A stretch of 39,122 nucleotides of DNA, from positions 1-39,122 of the forward strand of contig DIYF01000112.1 in NCBI GenBank assembly GCA_002427745.1. The letters are read 5' to 3'. The position numbers were made by a program, and so were the translations under genes. This document shows positions 9,905-18,266 of the stretch, piece after piece (within the stretch, counting starts at the first letter, position 1; each line of letters opens with the position of its first letter). The DNA comes from Roseivirga sp. UBA6061 (GTDB lineage: Bacteria; Bacteroidota; Bacteroidia; Cytophagales; Cyclobacteriaceae). Under the pieces are notes generated by a model. It did no database searches. It saw only the letters and a list, made by a program, of their open reading frames with translations, and was not told where the DNA came from.

Positions 9905-11962
9905 ATGAAACGACCTTTACAGCTTTGCTTCCTTTCTCTGCTTTTCTTCACCCTTACTCTCAGTCTGCCTGCCCAGGTATCTGATAAGCTGGAGATGCTT
10001 GATATTTTCAACCTGGAGTTTGTATCTGACCCTCAGATATCTCCGGATGGACAAAAGGTTATCTATGTAAGAAACTTCAAGGATGTGATGACGGATCGCA
10101 ATCTGTCGAACCTGTGGATTGCCAGTTTTGATGGTACCGTAAACCGACCACTGACAACCGGTGAGCAGAATGACCGGTCGCCCAGATGGTCTCATGACGG
10201 CAGTAAAATCGTCTATACCTCCAATAAGTCAGGCAAAACGGAAGTCTATCTGCGCTGGATGGACAGTAATGAAGAGCGCGTTCTGATCAACACTGAAAAG
10301 AGCCCTTCCAACCTGGTATGGTCACCTGATGATCAGCACCTGGCCTTTAATATGTTTGTGGCCAAAGCCAAGCCCTCTCCTATTAAAATGCCGGCCAAAC
10401 CCAAGGGCGCTAAATGGAATGCCCCTCCGAAATACGTTGACAACCTGGGCTGGCGCAGAGATGGTGCCGGTGAATTACCCACAGGCAATCAGCAACTGTT
10501 TACGGTACCTGTTTCGGGTGGTACGCCAAGACAGATCACCGATGCCCCTTTTAATCATACTTCTCCGGTATGGGGAAAGAATGGCAGGTACCTCTATTTC
10601 AGCAGCAATATGAGACAGGATGCTCAACTGGAGGTGCAGGATTCTGATATCTACGCTGTATCACTGGCAGATGGTAAGCTCAAAAAGCTGACCAGTCGTT
10701 ACGGTCCGGATCGCAGCCCGGCTATATCTCCTGATGGCAAAAAAATGGCCTACATCGGCTATGATGATAAATACAAGGGCTATCAGGTAAACAAGCTGTA
10801 TATCGCCAATATCGATGGATCGGGCAGCCAGCTGGTATCGGGAAAACTGGACAGAGATGTCAACAATATTCACTGGGCCGCTGATGGCAAAGGACTCTAT
10901 TTTCAATACACAGACAAAGCGCATACTAAAATCGCTTATATCACCACCAAAGGAAAGGTCACTGATATTACCGAGGGCCTTGGAGGAATGTCGCTGGGTC
11001 GCCCCTATACCTCAGGTACTTTTTCTATCGCAGATAACGGCAACTATGCCTATACCTGGGCTGTAACCCATGAGCCGGCCGATCTGGGTACCGGAAACAA
11101 TGGCAGCAACCGGAGAGTCACCAAAGTCAATGAAGACCTTTTTGATTATAAGAAGCTGGGTGCTGTGGAAGAAATCTGGTACAAATCATCTGCCGATGGG
11201 CTGGATATCAACGGCTGGATAGTAAAACCGGCTGATTTTGACCCCAACAAAAAGTACCCGCTGATCCTGGAAATACATGGTGGTCCCTTCTCGAGCTATG
11301 GCCCTGTATTCTCCGGAGAAATTCAGCTGATGGCGGCTCAGGGCTATGTAGTACTCTACACCAATCCCAGAGGCAGTACCAGCTATGGCTATGACTTCGG
11401 GAATGAAATAGACAAAAACTATCCCAGCAAGGACTATGACGATTTGATGTCAGGTGTAGATGAGGTGATCAGTCGCGGATATATAGATGAGACACAGCTC
11501 TTTGTTACCGGTGGTAGTGGCGGTGGAGTGTTGACCTCCTGGATTATCGGGAAAACCGATCGTTTTGCTGCGGCTGTAGTGGCTAAGCCTGTAATAAACT
11601 GGTATAGCTGGGCCCTCAATGCCGATATGTCGGCTTTTGCCACACGCTACTGGTTTGAGAAGAAGCCCTGGGAAGATCCTGAAAAGTACATGAAGCACTC
11701 GCCTATTTCTCTTGTCGGCAATGTAACCACCCCTACCATGCTCCTGACGGGAGAAGCGGATTTGAGAACACCTATTCACGAGTCTGAGCAATACTTCACA
11801 GCATTACAGTTACGCGGTGTAGAAAGTGCCATGGTAAGAATACCCGGTGCCTATCATGGTATTGCGGCCAGGCCCAGTAACCTGATTGCCAAGGTATCAG
11901 CTATCCTCACCTGGTTTGATAACTACCGTAAGGAACCGATCAGCCTGGGAACAAAGAAATAG
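9905..11962 (+). CDS. Secreted S9-family prolyl oligopeptidase-like peptidase
   Basis: 685 residues from the ATG at 9905, chosen because it opens a signal peptide (MKRPLQLCFLSLLFFTLTLS, then LPAQ). The frame is open further upstream, to 9791, but that part does not look like protein. An N-terminal TolB/WD40-like propeller (about 30-400) shows repeated ISPDG and WSPDD motifs, and a C-terminal alpha/beta-hydrolase domain follows (about 420-680). The catalytic triad can be placed: Ser538 in GGSGGG, Asp619 in TGEADLRTP and His651 in GAYHGI. The family removes dipeptides or cuts short peptides; substrate specificity is not readable. The nucleophile motif is GGSGGG where most S9C enzymes have GGSYGG, a tolerated variant. 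The tandem repeat array begins 20 bp after the stop. Confidence 0.92.
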   Translation: MKRPLQLCFLSLLFFTLTLSLPAQVSDKLEMLDIFNLEFVSDPQISPDGQKVIYVRNFKDVMTDRNLSNLWIASFDGTVNRPLTTGEQNDRSPRWSHDGSKIVYTSNKSGKTEVYLRWMDSNEERVLINTEKSPSNLVWSPDDQHLAFNMFVAKAKPSPIKMPAKPKGAKWNAPPKYVDNLGWRRDGAGELPTGNQQLFTVPVSGGTPRQITDAPFNHTSPVWGKNGRYLYFSSNMRQDAQLEVQDSDIYAVSLADGKLKKLTSRYGPDRSPAISPDGKKMAYIGYDDKYKGYQVNKLYIANIDGSGSQLVSGKLDRDVNNIHWAADGKGLYFQYTDKAHTKIAYITTKGKVTDITEGLGGMSLGRPYTSGTFSIADNGNYAYTWAVTHEPADLGTGNNGSNRRVTKVNEDLFDYKKLGAVEEIWYKSSADGLDINGWIVKPADFDPNKKYPLILEIHGGPFSSYGPVFSGEIQLMAAQGYVVLYTNPRGSTSYGYDFGNEIDKNYPSKDYDDLMSGVDEVISRGYIDETQLFVTGGSGGGVLTSWIIGKTDRFAAAVVAKPVINWYSWALNADMSAFATRYWFEKKPWEDPEKYMKHSPISLVGNVTTPTMLLTGEADLRTPIHESEQYFTALQLRGVESAMVRIPGAYHGIAARPSNLIAKVSAILTWFDNYRKEPISLGTKK

Positions 11963-11981
11963 ATTGGGTCGGTGATAACCA

Positions 11982-12400
11982 CCCCATCAGCACCGCAGGT
12001 CAGATGGGTTTATCCAGCATGAATCCCCGCTCAGCGGTCTCACGCAGTGGACCCTGAGCACACAACCGGCAATGCTAATCATCAGGGTCCACACCAAATT
12101 GCTTTTAACCCTCAACCAATGCATTGGTGAGACCCTGATGGTGAGACCCCCCCATCAGCACCGAAGGTCAGATGGGCTTAGCCAGCATTAATCCCCGCTC
12201 AGCGGTCTCATGTAGTGGACCCTGAACATGCAACAGGCAATGCCAATCATCAGGGTCCACATCTCAATTGCCTTTAACCCTGAACCAATGCATTGGTGAG
12301 ACCCTGATGGTGAGAACCCCCCATCAGCACCGAAGGTCAGATGGGCTTAGCCAGCATTAATCCTCGCTCAGCGGTCTCACGCAGTGGACCCTGAGCACAC
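11982..12400. repeat. 2.5-copy tandem array of a 168/169-bp palindrome-rich unit
   Basis: Copy 1 spans 11982-12149, copy 2 12150-12318, and a truncated copy 3 12319-12400. Copies 1 and 2 are roughly 90% identical by eye. Each full unit carries nested inverted repeats. In copy 1: CCATCAG (11984) with CTGATGG (12135); GGTCTCA (12036) with TGAGACC (12128); TGGACCCTGA (12048) with TCAGGGTCCA (12082); and a perfect 14-bp palindrome ACCAATGCATTGGT (12115). All of these arms are conserved in copy 2, and the substitutions fall between them. Copy 3 is like copy 2 in its first half and like copy 1 in its last part, suggesting recombination between units. No coding frame was found. Together with flanks it fills the gap 11963-12491. 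Confidence 0.9.
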
Positions 12401-12459
12401 GATCATCCCAAAATCTATCTCTCGTCACAGCCTCAATGACATTCCTGTTTGAAAAGCGT

Positions 12460-12471
12460 TGGTTTAAACCA
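12460..12471. promoter_or_regulatory. 12-bp perfect palindrome upstream of hydrolase-like gene
   Basis: TGGTTTAAACCA reads the same on both strands and ends 20 bp before the chosen ATG at 12492. It could be an operator for the downstream gene or chance; no promoter match surrounds it. The rest of 12401-12491 shows nothing else. Confidence 0.3.
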
Positions 12472-12491
12472 TGTTGAAAACAAGGAATATC

Positions 12492-13139
12492 ATGAACACA
12501 AAAGCACTTTTTACACTCACACTGATCCTGGCTACCTGCTCCTGCTACGCACAGGATTTCAAGACCTTTGAATCAAGAAGCGGAGTCGACTTCAGCTATC
12601 AGGTCATTTTGCCTGAAGGCTACAACAAGAGCAAATCCTACGAGTTGGCCATAGTATTCTCCCAAATCGAAAGAGATAATCAAGGGTTGGAACCGACCCT
12701 GACAGCCCTGAACAATCTGAAAGGACTTAAGAACACCATACTCTTTGTGCCCAAGGTTCCTGTGGGTGAACCACACTGGATCAGTCACCCTATTCATCAT
12801 GGGCTGAATGACTTTATGAAAAACATGGCGGAACAACATGGCAAGAGAGGACAGAAATTTCACTTCATAGGCCATTTGCTCGGTGGTCGGGTAGCCCAGA
12901 CCTACTCAGGTATGTCCAGTGAATATGTGGCCTCCGTCTCTTTTGCCCATAGCACACACTGGTCCATTACGAAGCAGGAATACTTTGATGGTATTTTTAA
13001 CCGGGGTTTCGATATCTATGTCTATAGCACCGAACCGGCCGAAAAGCTCGCCTTGAATGTATCCAGTGCGCACTTTGAAAAGACTAAGGATTTCGGAGCC
13101 GCACTGACCATGATTGATAGGCAAATCAAGTCCTTTTAA
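12492..13139 (+). CDS. Exported alpha/beta-hydrolase-like protein lacking the nucleophile serine
   Basis: 215 residues from the ATG at 12492; an upstream in-frame ATG at 12471 would add MLKTRNI before the signal peptide. The leader MNTKALFTLTLILATCSC ends YAQ, consistent with signal peptidase I. The body resembles small esterase/dienelactone-hydrolase-type folds: a strand-turn YQVILPEGYN, LAIVFSQ, and the nucleophile-elbow region KFHFIGHLLGGRVAQTYSGM. At the elbow the usual G-x-S-x-G-G is GHLLGG (residues 127-132), so Leu129 sits where the serine belongs. A canonical charge-relay is therefore unlikely, and the protein may bind rather than hydrolyse. It is convergent with the CIA30 gene with no spacer between the two stop codons. 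Confidence 0.65.
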   Translation: MNTKALFTLTLILATCSCYAQDFKTFESRSGVDFSYQVILPEGYNKSKSYELAIVFSQIERDNQGLEPTLTALNNLKGLKNTILFVPKVPVGEPHWISHPIHHGLNDFMKNMAEQHGKRGQKFHFIGHLLGGRVAQTYSGMSSEYVASVSFAHSTHWSITKQEYFDGIFNRGFDIYVYSTEPAEKLALNVSSAHFEKTKDFGAALTMIDRQIKSF

Positions 13140-13685
13140 TCAGTAAAAACGGATGTAGTCTATTTCAAGATCGAAGTCTATCTCACGCTTATCATCCGAA
13201 ATAAAGCCAATGCGGATCAATCGGGCAGCATCTTCCTCAGTCAGTGCCTGCCCGTTGGTTCGACTCATACGATATAGTTTGAAATCAGACATTTTCAGCC
13301 TGATGGTTTCCCATTCTTCCGACTGTGTTGCTACCAACTGCTTGTAGTAGGGTCTGTAAAACCGTGTACTCATTTCCAGCGTAAAGGCAAACCGACTCCC
13401 CTTGCTCTTCACCCGCATTTCGAGGTACTCATAGTCCGAGAGGTCTATGCGGGCATAAGGCGACTTAAAGGAAGAAAAGCCCCCGTTATTCTCAAGGGAG
13501 ATGTGCCCGCTGTAACTCACACTGTTTTTGGTCAGCCGGGCTTTGCCTTCAGACCTGCCTCCCATCACGGTATCATTGGTTACCCCCCACCGTTGACCGT
13601 CCTTCTCCAGTCCGAAGTCAATTTTTAAGGGCTCTTTGGAGCTGATGAGAGAAGTGACTATTAACAATGCAATAAACCTGAACAT
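13140..13685 (-). CDS. CIA30-family protein (complex I intermediate-associated protein 30-like)
   Basis: 181 residues. After a short hydrophobic leader (MFRFIALLIVTSLISS) the protein has the CIA30 beta-sandwich features: GVTNDTVMGGRSEG near residue 36, GFSSFKSP, then YLEMRVKSKGSRFAFTLEMS and a C-terminal EIDYIRFY strand. The eukaryotic namesake assists complex I assembly. Bacterial members are galactose-binding-like domain proteins of unknown role, so the name should not be read as function here. The leader suggests export. The gene abuts the convergent hydrolase-like gene and follows the CPBP protease gene in the same orientation, 63 bp away. Confidence 0.78.
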   Translation of the reverse strand: MFRFIALLIVTSLISSKEPLKIDFGLEKDGQRWGVTNDTVMGGRSEGKARLTKNSVSYSGHISLENNGGFSSFKSPYARIDLSDYEYLEMRVKSKGSRFAFTLEMSTRFYRPYYKQLVATQSEEWETIRLKMSDFKLYRMSRTNGQALTEEDAARLIRIGFISDDKREIDFDLEIDYIRFY

Positions 13686-13748
13686 AACGGCCTCATAACC
13701 CTATGTTCAGGTGATTGTTTACTTCTCTTATGAATAAAAATCGACAGA

Positions 13749-14429
13749 CTAAATCAGGTCACCTGCACCAAAATAGAACATGATGATAGCAATGGTATCA
13801 AACCAGCCATGTACAGCAATGTTAAACCAGAGGTTGTTACCCTTTCTGTGAAAAATATAGGCGAGTATCATCCCGGTAAGCCCGCTGAGTATTTGTCCGG
13901 TTAGCCCCTGGTAGCCGTGAGCGTAGCCGAAAACCAAGCCCATAAGTAGAATGTTGAAGATGAGCGACACATGACTTTTTCCAAAGATTCTGGTAAAACG
14001 TGTCATCAGGAAGCCCCGGAAAACAATCTCTTCGCCAAATGCGGCCATAAGCCAGATAACCGGTAAGGCAACCAGGGAGGTAATGATATCTCCTTTGAAT
14101 ACCTCAAAGGCCGTAAGATCAGAAGGTTCTCCTGTGATACCCACGACCAGTGGGATCAGGACCAGCAAATAGATAGCTACGAGCAGAACGGCCATGAGGG
14201 GTGCCATTAGAAATATCGATCGACCTGTTCTGTCTGACTTTCTAAAACCGAGACTGGCAAAGAAGCCGCTGTTCTTTTCCTGCCATACCACCAGGGCTAT
14301 CACCACACAGGAAGCAAGGGTCGTATAGGTTCCGGGCAGGAGAATAAAAATGACAATGATCAGTATCATACCCGCTATACTGAGCCAGTTGCGATTTCCG
14401 TTGTACGTTGTTTCAGGAGTTTTCGTCAT
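13749..14429 (-). CDS. CPBP-family intramembrane metalloprotease (CAAX protease / bacteriocin-processing-like)
   Basis: 226 residues from the ATG at 14429; the longer frame to 14459 would need TTG. Hydrophobic segments lie at about 16-32, 36-50, 75-100, 125-140, 157-175, 180-198 and 205-222. The Abi/CPBP signature is complete: the EE-x3-R motif in GEEIVFRGF (Glu133-Glu134, Arg138), a His in FGYAHGYQG and a His in AVHGWFDT. These residues place a metal-dependent active site within the membrane, as in Rce1 relatives. Bacterial members cleave or modify membrane peptides, and the substrate here is unknown. The LytTR membrane regulator gene lies 103 bp upstream on the same strand, possibly functionally linked. 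Confidence 0.88.
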   Translation of the reverse strand: MTKTPETTYNGNRNWLSIAGMILIIVIFILLPGTYTTLASCVVIALVVWQEKNSGFFASLGFRKSDRTGRSIFLMAPLMAVLLVAIYLLVLIPLVVGITGEPSDLTAFEVFKGDIITSLVALPVIWLMAAFGEEIVFRGFLMTRFTRIFGKSHVSLIFNILLMGLVFGYAHGYQGLTGQILSGLTGMILAYIFHRKGNNLWFNIAVHGWFDTIAIIMFYFGAGDLI

Positions 14430-14532
14430 GATGTTGTTTTTCCCGAATAACGGATACAAAAGGCTCGTGGAATACCCCGCAGAGCTATGTTCTACTGAAT
14501 GGTAGCTGTGGCCTTACTGAATGGTAAGCTGA

Positions 14533-15342
14533 TCAGGAAGCTTTATGGAGAAGCCAGTGTTCAAACTCTTTGGCCTTATAACGGCTGATGGTCAGTGAGT
14601 CTTTGTTGAGGAAGGCCGGGAGCAATTCCAGGTTCTTTTTGCCATTCACATCAGGAATGACTTTTACCACACTTTGCCTGTGCACCAGCGCTTGTCGGTT
14701 AGCTCTGAAGAACATTTCATGGTTCAACTCTTCTTCCAGCTTATTCAGTACAAAGTCTGTCACGACCCGGCTGCTGTCTGTTTTAACCAGATAGACCGTC
14801 TTTTCGAGGCTGTAGAAGTAGGCAATCTGCGAAAAGTCAATGAAGATGATATGATTCCCTGACCTTACCCTCAATTTCTCTTCAGTTCCCTTTTGCTGGC
14901 TTAGCTGGTAAATTCTGATACCGTATATCAGCACTACCACAATAAAGCACATCATAAGAGAGACCAGGAAACCATTAAGGAAGTAATATAAGTCCGTCTC
15001 GCTACCTGTCAGGAAGTTAGCCAGCGGATATATTAGAAGGTATGCTATGGCTATCAGGCCCATAGTGCCCGCCAGAAAAAGGAGTACCTGATTGAGCCTG
15101 ACCCCCCGGGAGAAATACTTGTCTTTGTACCAGGCATACCATTTCTCAGACATCACCGCCAGCACCAAGCCGAAAACGATGGTAAACAACACGCCTTCGA
15201 GGGGAAACTCATAGTCAGGATGAGTTGGAAAATACTCGGGCAGCGTCAGGTGATTGGCGAAAAGTGCGACCCCCACCAATACTAAGAAATACCAGAAAAC
15301 CGACCTTGACCGGTCATCCATCACTTTTCTCAGGCTCATCAT
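14533..15342 (-). CDS. Membrane-anchored LytTR-domain transcriptional regulator
   Basis: 269 residues from the ATG at 15342. The frame continues to a GTG at 15435, but those 31 residues look non-coding and would approach the divergent sulfatase gene. Four transmembrane helices occupy the first half (segments beginning VFWYFLVLVG, LEGVLFTIVF, QVLLFLAGTM and FLVSLMMCFI). The last 100 residues form a LytTR DNA-binding domain with RVRSGNHIIFIDFSQIAYF, EEELNHEMFFRANRQALVH and SLTISRYKAKEFEHWL. There is no histidine kinase or receiver domain, so it belongs to the stand-alone membrane LytTR group frequent in Bacteroidota, presumed to sense membrane signals. Likely targets are its neighbours: the CPBP gene downstream or the divergent sulfatase gene, whose start is 134 bp away. 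Confidence 0.88.
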   Translation of the reverse strand: MMSLRKVMDDRSRSVFWYFLVLVGVALFANHLTLPEYFPTHPDYEFPLEGVLFTIVFGLVLAVMSEKWYAWYKDKYFSRGVRLNQVLLFLAGTMGLIAIAYLLIYPLANFLTGSETDLYYFLNGFLVSLMMCFIVVVLIYGIRIYQLSQQKGTEEKLRVRSGNHIIFIDFSQIAYFYSLEKTVYLVKTDSSRVVTDFVLNKLEEELNHEMFFRANRQALVHRQSVVKVIPDVNGKKNLELLPAFLNKDSLTISRYKAKEFEHWLLHKAS

Positions 15343-15475
15343 TTCTGGTTTTAAGATAGAGAATCCACTCCAATTAATGCTTACCCGTTCTACAGATTTG
15401 AATTTCCCCAGCCCCGGCAGGTAACCATTGCTCACCTCAGAGTATAAACGGACTCATAATCAATCTCACAAGAAC

Positions 15476-17455
15476 ATGAGTAATCAAAAACATCCTAATT
15501 TACTTCTCATCATTACAGACCAGGAAAGGAAGACACAGCACTTTCCACATGGCTGGGAACGAAAGAACCTGCCTAACATGACCCTGTTAAAGGATTACGG
15601 TATTGACTTTGAGCAGGCGCAGTGTAATACCTGCATGTGTACCCCCAGCAGAAGCGTGCTCTTTACCGGTAAATATCCGGCTGAAACAGGTATGACAGCA
15701 ACTCTCAGCTTTGGTGGTCCACAGTCTCCGGCAGAACCACAACTGGACACCACCATCCCCAACATGGCCACCATGCTCAATAAAGTCTACGATGTACAAT
15801 ACCGCGGTAAATGGCACCTGAGCAAGGGGAAAATCGGAGAGAACAGCCTGACGGAAGCCGAAATCGGACTTTATGGCTTTATGGGCTGGACACCACCAGA
15901 TGCAGGTGAAGACTCCAAGAACGTAAACTTCGGAGGCGGCTATGCCAATCACGATTTTTATTACGTCAATCAGGCCATTGATTATATCAAGCATCACGAG
16001 GAGCAACGCAAAATCAAAGAAGCCCGCGGAGAGCATGTTAAGCCCTTCTTTATGGTGCTTTCTCTGGTAAACCCGCATGATGTGCTGGCCTACCCCAAAG
16101 ATTTTATGTACGGCTATCAGGACCGAGACCTGATAGGTGATATTGAACTGCCGGAGAGCTGGGATGAAAACCTGCTGACCAATTACAAACCACAGGCACA
16201 GGTACAGCTAAAAGCCGTGATGAAAGCGGCACTGGGCGGGCTGCCCTATGTCACCCAAAAGCGTAACTACCTCAACTTCTATGGAAATCTGCTGAAAAAG
16301 ATTGATGGTGAAATCGGCAGGTTACTGGACCTCTTCTATTATCCCAAAGAAGCCAGTCAGAACAAGCGTACGCCCAGACAACTGGCTAATGACACCTGGA
16401 TTATTCGTACTTCAGATCATGGTGAGCTGGGTATGACGCATGGAGGGCTTCGTCAAAAAGCCTTCAATGTCTATGAAGAAACACTGCGGGTTCCGCTGAT
16501 TTTTTCTAACCCCGCACAATTCCCTATGGGCAAAATCAGCCGGGAATTGACCGGGTTGGTGGACGTCATGCCCACGGTAGCAAGCCTCACCGGTATGGAG
16601 CAGTTCAAACCACAAGGGCTGAGAGGTCAGGACATGTCTCCGGTCATTCTGGGCAATCAGGCTGGCGGAGATTACCATCCTAAAAAAGGTGTGCTCTTCA
16701 CCTTTGATGATGTCAAAGCCGGCAGCAGTCAAAACCCGTCATCTGTGGACGCTCCGAATCGTATTCGCTGCGTAAGAACGCACAATTTCAAATACGCCCG
16801 CTACTTTATTGCAGAAGGTACCTATGCCGATGAGTTTGAGATGTATGACCTGAGAAACGACCCGAATGAGCTCCAGAATGTGGGAAATCCGGATCACCCC
16901 TTATATGATCAGTATGCCTCAGAAAGAGCGGAGCTACAGCAGTTACTCGAGGACCTGGAAAAGGAAAAAATGCTTATGTCCTCTATGAGAAAGCGAACTG
17001 CCGCTGCCATGAGTCAGTCGGATTTCACCCCAAGACTTAGTTCAATTTTTACTGAAAAAGGAGTCGCCTATCAGGTTGGTGTTCATTACGTTACAGGTTT
17101 TCCTACGCAGGAAGGCTTAACTGCGGTACAAAAGGAATTGATCAAAACGGCCATCAACCTCAGTGACAGAGAAAGCCCCACCGTTGATGGTATTAATTTC
17201 ATCGATCTGCCACTCAGCACAACCAACCAGGATGACTTCAAGACTCAGATGGATCAGGTTGTACAACTCATGGGTTTTGAAGCGCTACCCATGCTGGTGT
17301 TTGACAATGACTCCGACCTGTCTGGTGCAGCCTGGGCTTGTTATCTGAACAAGGAACAGGAAATCGATGCGCATGAGGCCTTAAAAAAGGGCTTGCAGGT
17401 AGGCCTGAGAAATGAGCAGACCATCGACTGTGTCAAGGCTTACTTCAATTCGTGA
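15476..17455 (+). CDS. Type I sulfatase without export signal and with a C-terminal extension
   Basis: 659 residues from the ATG at 15476; the upstream in-frame ATG at 15428 adds residues without similarity. The sulfatase fold starts at once (KHPNLLLIITDQ, Asp15 as metal ligand). The formylglycine motif is C-T-P-S-R at 55-59. Other conserved sites are GKWHLSKG, the metal-binding SDHGELGMTHGG, and RQKAFNVYEE. The enzyme should hydrolyse sulfate esters after Cys55 is oxidised to formylglycine. No signal peptide or lipobox is visible, unlike most Bacteroidota glycan sulfatases. About 140 residues after the fold (from roughly 520, GVAYQVGVHYVTGF to the end) match nothing I recognise. The tyrosinase-like gene starts 10 bp after the stop, so the two are probably one transcript. 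Confidence 0.88.
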   Translation: MSNQKHPNLLLIITDQERKTQHFPHGWERKNLPNMTLLKDYGIDFEQAQCNTCMCTPSRSVLFTGKYPAETGMTATLSFGGPQSPAEPQLDTTIPNMATMLNKVYDVQYRGKWHLSKGKIGENSLTEAEIGLYGFMGWTPPDAGEDSKNVNFGGGYANHDFYYVNQAIDYIKHHEEQRKIKEARGEHVKPFFMVLSLVNPHDVLAYPKDFMYGYQDRDLIGDIELPESWDENLLTNYKPQAQVQLKAVMKAALGGLPYVTQKRNYLNFYGNLLKKIDGEIGRLLDLFYYPKEASQNKRTPRQLANDTWIIRTSDHGELGMTHGGLRQKAFNVYEETLRVPLIFSNPAQFPMGKISRELTGLVDVMPTVASLTGMEQFKPQGLRGQDMSPVILGNQAGGDYHPKKGVLFTFDDVKAGSSQNPSSVDAPNRIRCVRTHNFKYARYFIAEGTYADEFEMYDLRNDPNELQNVGNPDHPLYDQYASERAELQQLLEDLEKEKMLMSSMRKRTAAAMSQSDFTPRLSSIFTEKGVAYQVGVHYVTGFPTQEGLTAVQKELIKTAINLSDRESPTVDGINFIDLPLSTTNQDDFKTQMDQVVQLMGFEALPMLVFDNDSDLSGAAWACYLNKEQEIDAHEALKKGLQVGLRNEQTIDCVKAYFNS

Positions 17456-17465
17456 ACATCAGGCT

Positions 17466-18254
17466 ATGTCAAACACAATCTATGTCAGAAAGAGCGTCTA
17501 TGCTCTTTCTGAGCAGGAAAAGACAGTCCTGCGTGACGCATTTCGGACCTTGTATACAAACCCCATTGCTCCGAAACAAATGCTGATTAATGAATACCCC
17601 AACCAGTATCAGCAGCTCTCTGCCATTCTCAATCAGTTTGGCCATTATGAATGGAATGACTTGTTATTTTTACCATGGGCCAGGGCTTATTTCTGGTGGT
17701 TTGAGCAGGCGCTCAGGTCTGTATCACAGGATATCTCACTGCCCTACTGGGATTATACCAGCGATGAGGCCATTGCTCATGGCTTGCCGGACTTATTTAC
17801 AGATAAGGAATATGTGACAGCAGATGGCGAAACACAGGCTAATCCGCTGCTGATGGCCAGTTACAAGTATCCCTTTGTGACCTTTCGGGAATTACAGGCC
17901 GATACGGCATTACTACAAAGGGCAGCAGATTTGTTACCCGAGGTTAATTCAAAAGCCAACTTTGTAGACTTCAGTCTGGCAGTATACCCCATCGATATTC
18001 TGAGCCACTCATACCTGGGAGGTTCTTCTGCCAATACGCATAGTACCTCTTACGACCCTGTGTTCTGGTTTACACACTGCCAGCTGGACCATATGTGGTG
18101 GCAATGGCAAGAAGGTCACAAGAATCATCAGGCACCTGTTTCTGTCCTTGAGACGAAGCTCATGCCTTTTACGAAAGCGTCAGACGGGGAGCCTGAGATT
18201 TTAAAGGGAGCCCATGTCATGCATACGGCTCAACTGGGATATACGTACGAATAA
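17466..18254 (+). CDS. Tyrosinase-fold protein with degenerate copper sites
   Basis: 262 residues from the ATG at 17466, which avoids overlap with the sulfatase gene. The tyrosinase/polyphenol-oxidase core is plain: VRKSVYALSEQEKTVLRDAF, FLPWARAYFWWFEQAL, SLPYWDYTSDEA, SYLGG and the CuB signature DPVFWFTHCQLD (199-208 region, His204). However the CuA motif normally reads PWHRAY and here has Ala72. The first CuA His region has Tyr instead (INEYPN), leaving only His60 as a CuA candidate. In CuB the expected HNxxH is DILSH (Asp177, His181). So about three of six copper ligands remain. No Tat or Sec signal is visible. It is either non-catalytic or uses another metal arrangement. Its coupling to the sulfatase suggests a shared phenolic or sulfated substrate, which is inference. 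Confidence 0.82.
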   Translation: MSNTIYVRKSVYALSEQEKTVLRDAFRTLYTNPIAPKQMLINEYPNQYQQLSAILNQFGHYEWNDLLFLPWARAYFWWFEQALRSVSQDISLPYWDYTSDEAIAHGLPDLFTDKEYVTADGETQANPLLMASYKYPFVTFRELQADTALLQRAADLLPEVNSKANFVDFSLAVYPIDILSHSYLGGSSANTHSTSYDPVFWFTHCQLDHMWWQWQEGHKNHQAPVSVLETKLMPFTKASDGEPEILKGAHVMHTAQLGYTYE

Positions 18255-18266
18255 TCAATTACTCTG

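Noticed and set aside
11982..12400. Possible CRISPR array
   Set aside because: The repeated unit is 168/169 bp and the copies are adjacent without unique spacers; no cas gene is in the window.
15428..15475. Longer sulfatase start carrying a leader
   Set aside because: The 16 extra residues (MLTSEYKRTHNQSHKN) are hydrophilic and give no signal peptide, so the start at 15476 is preferred.
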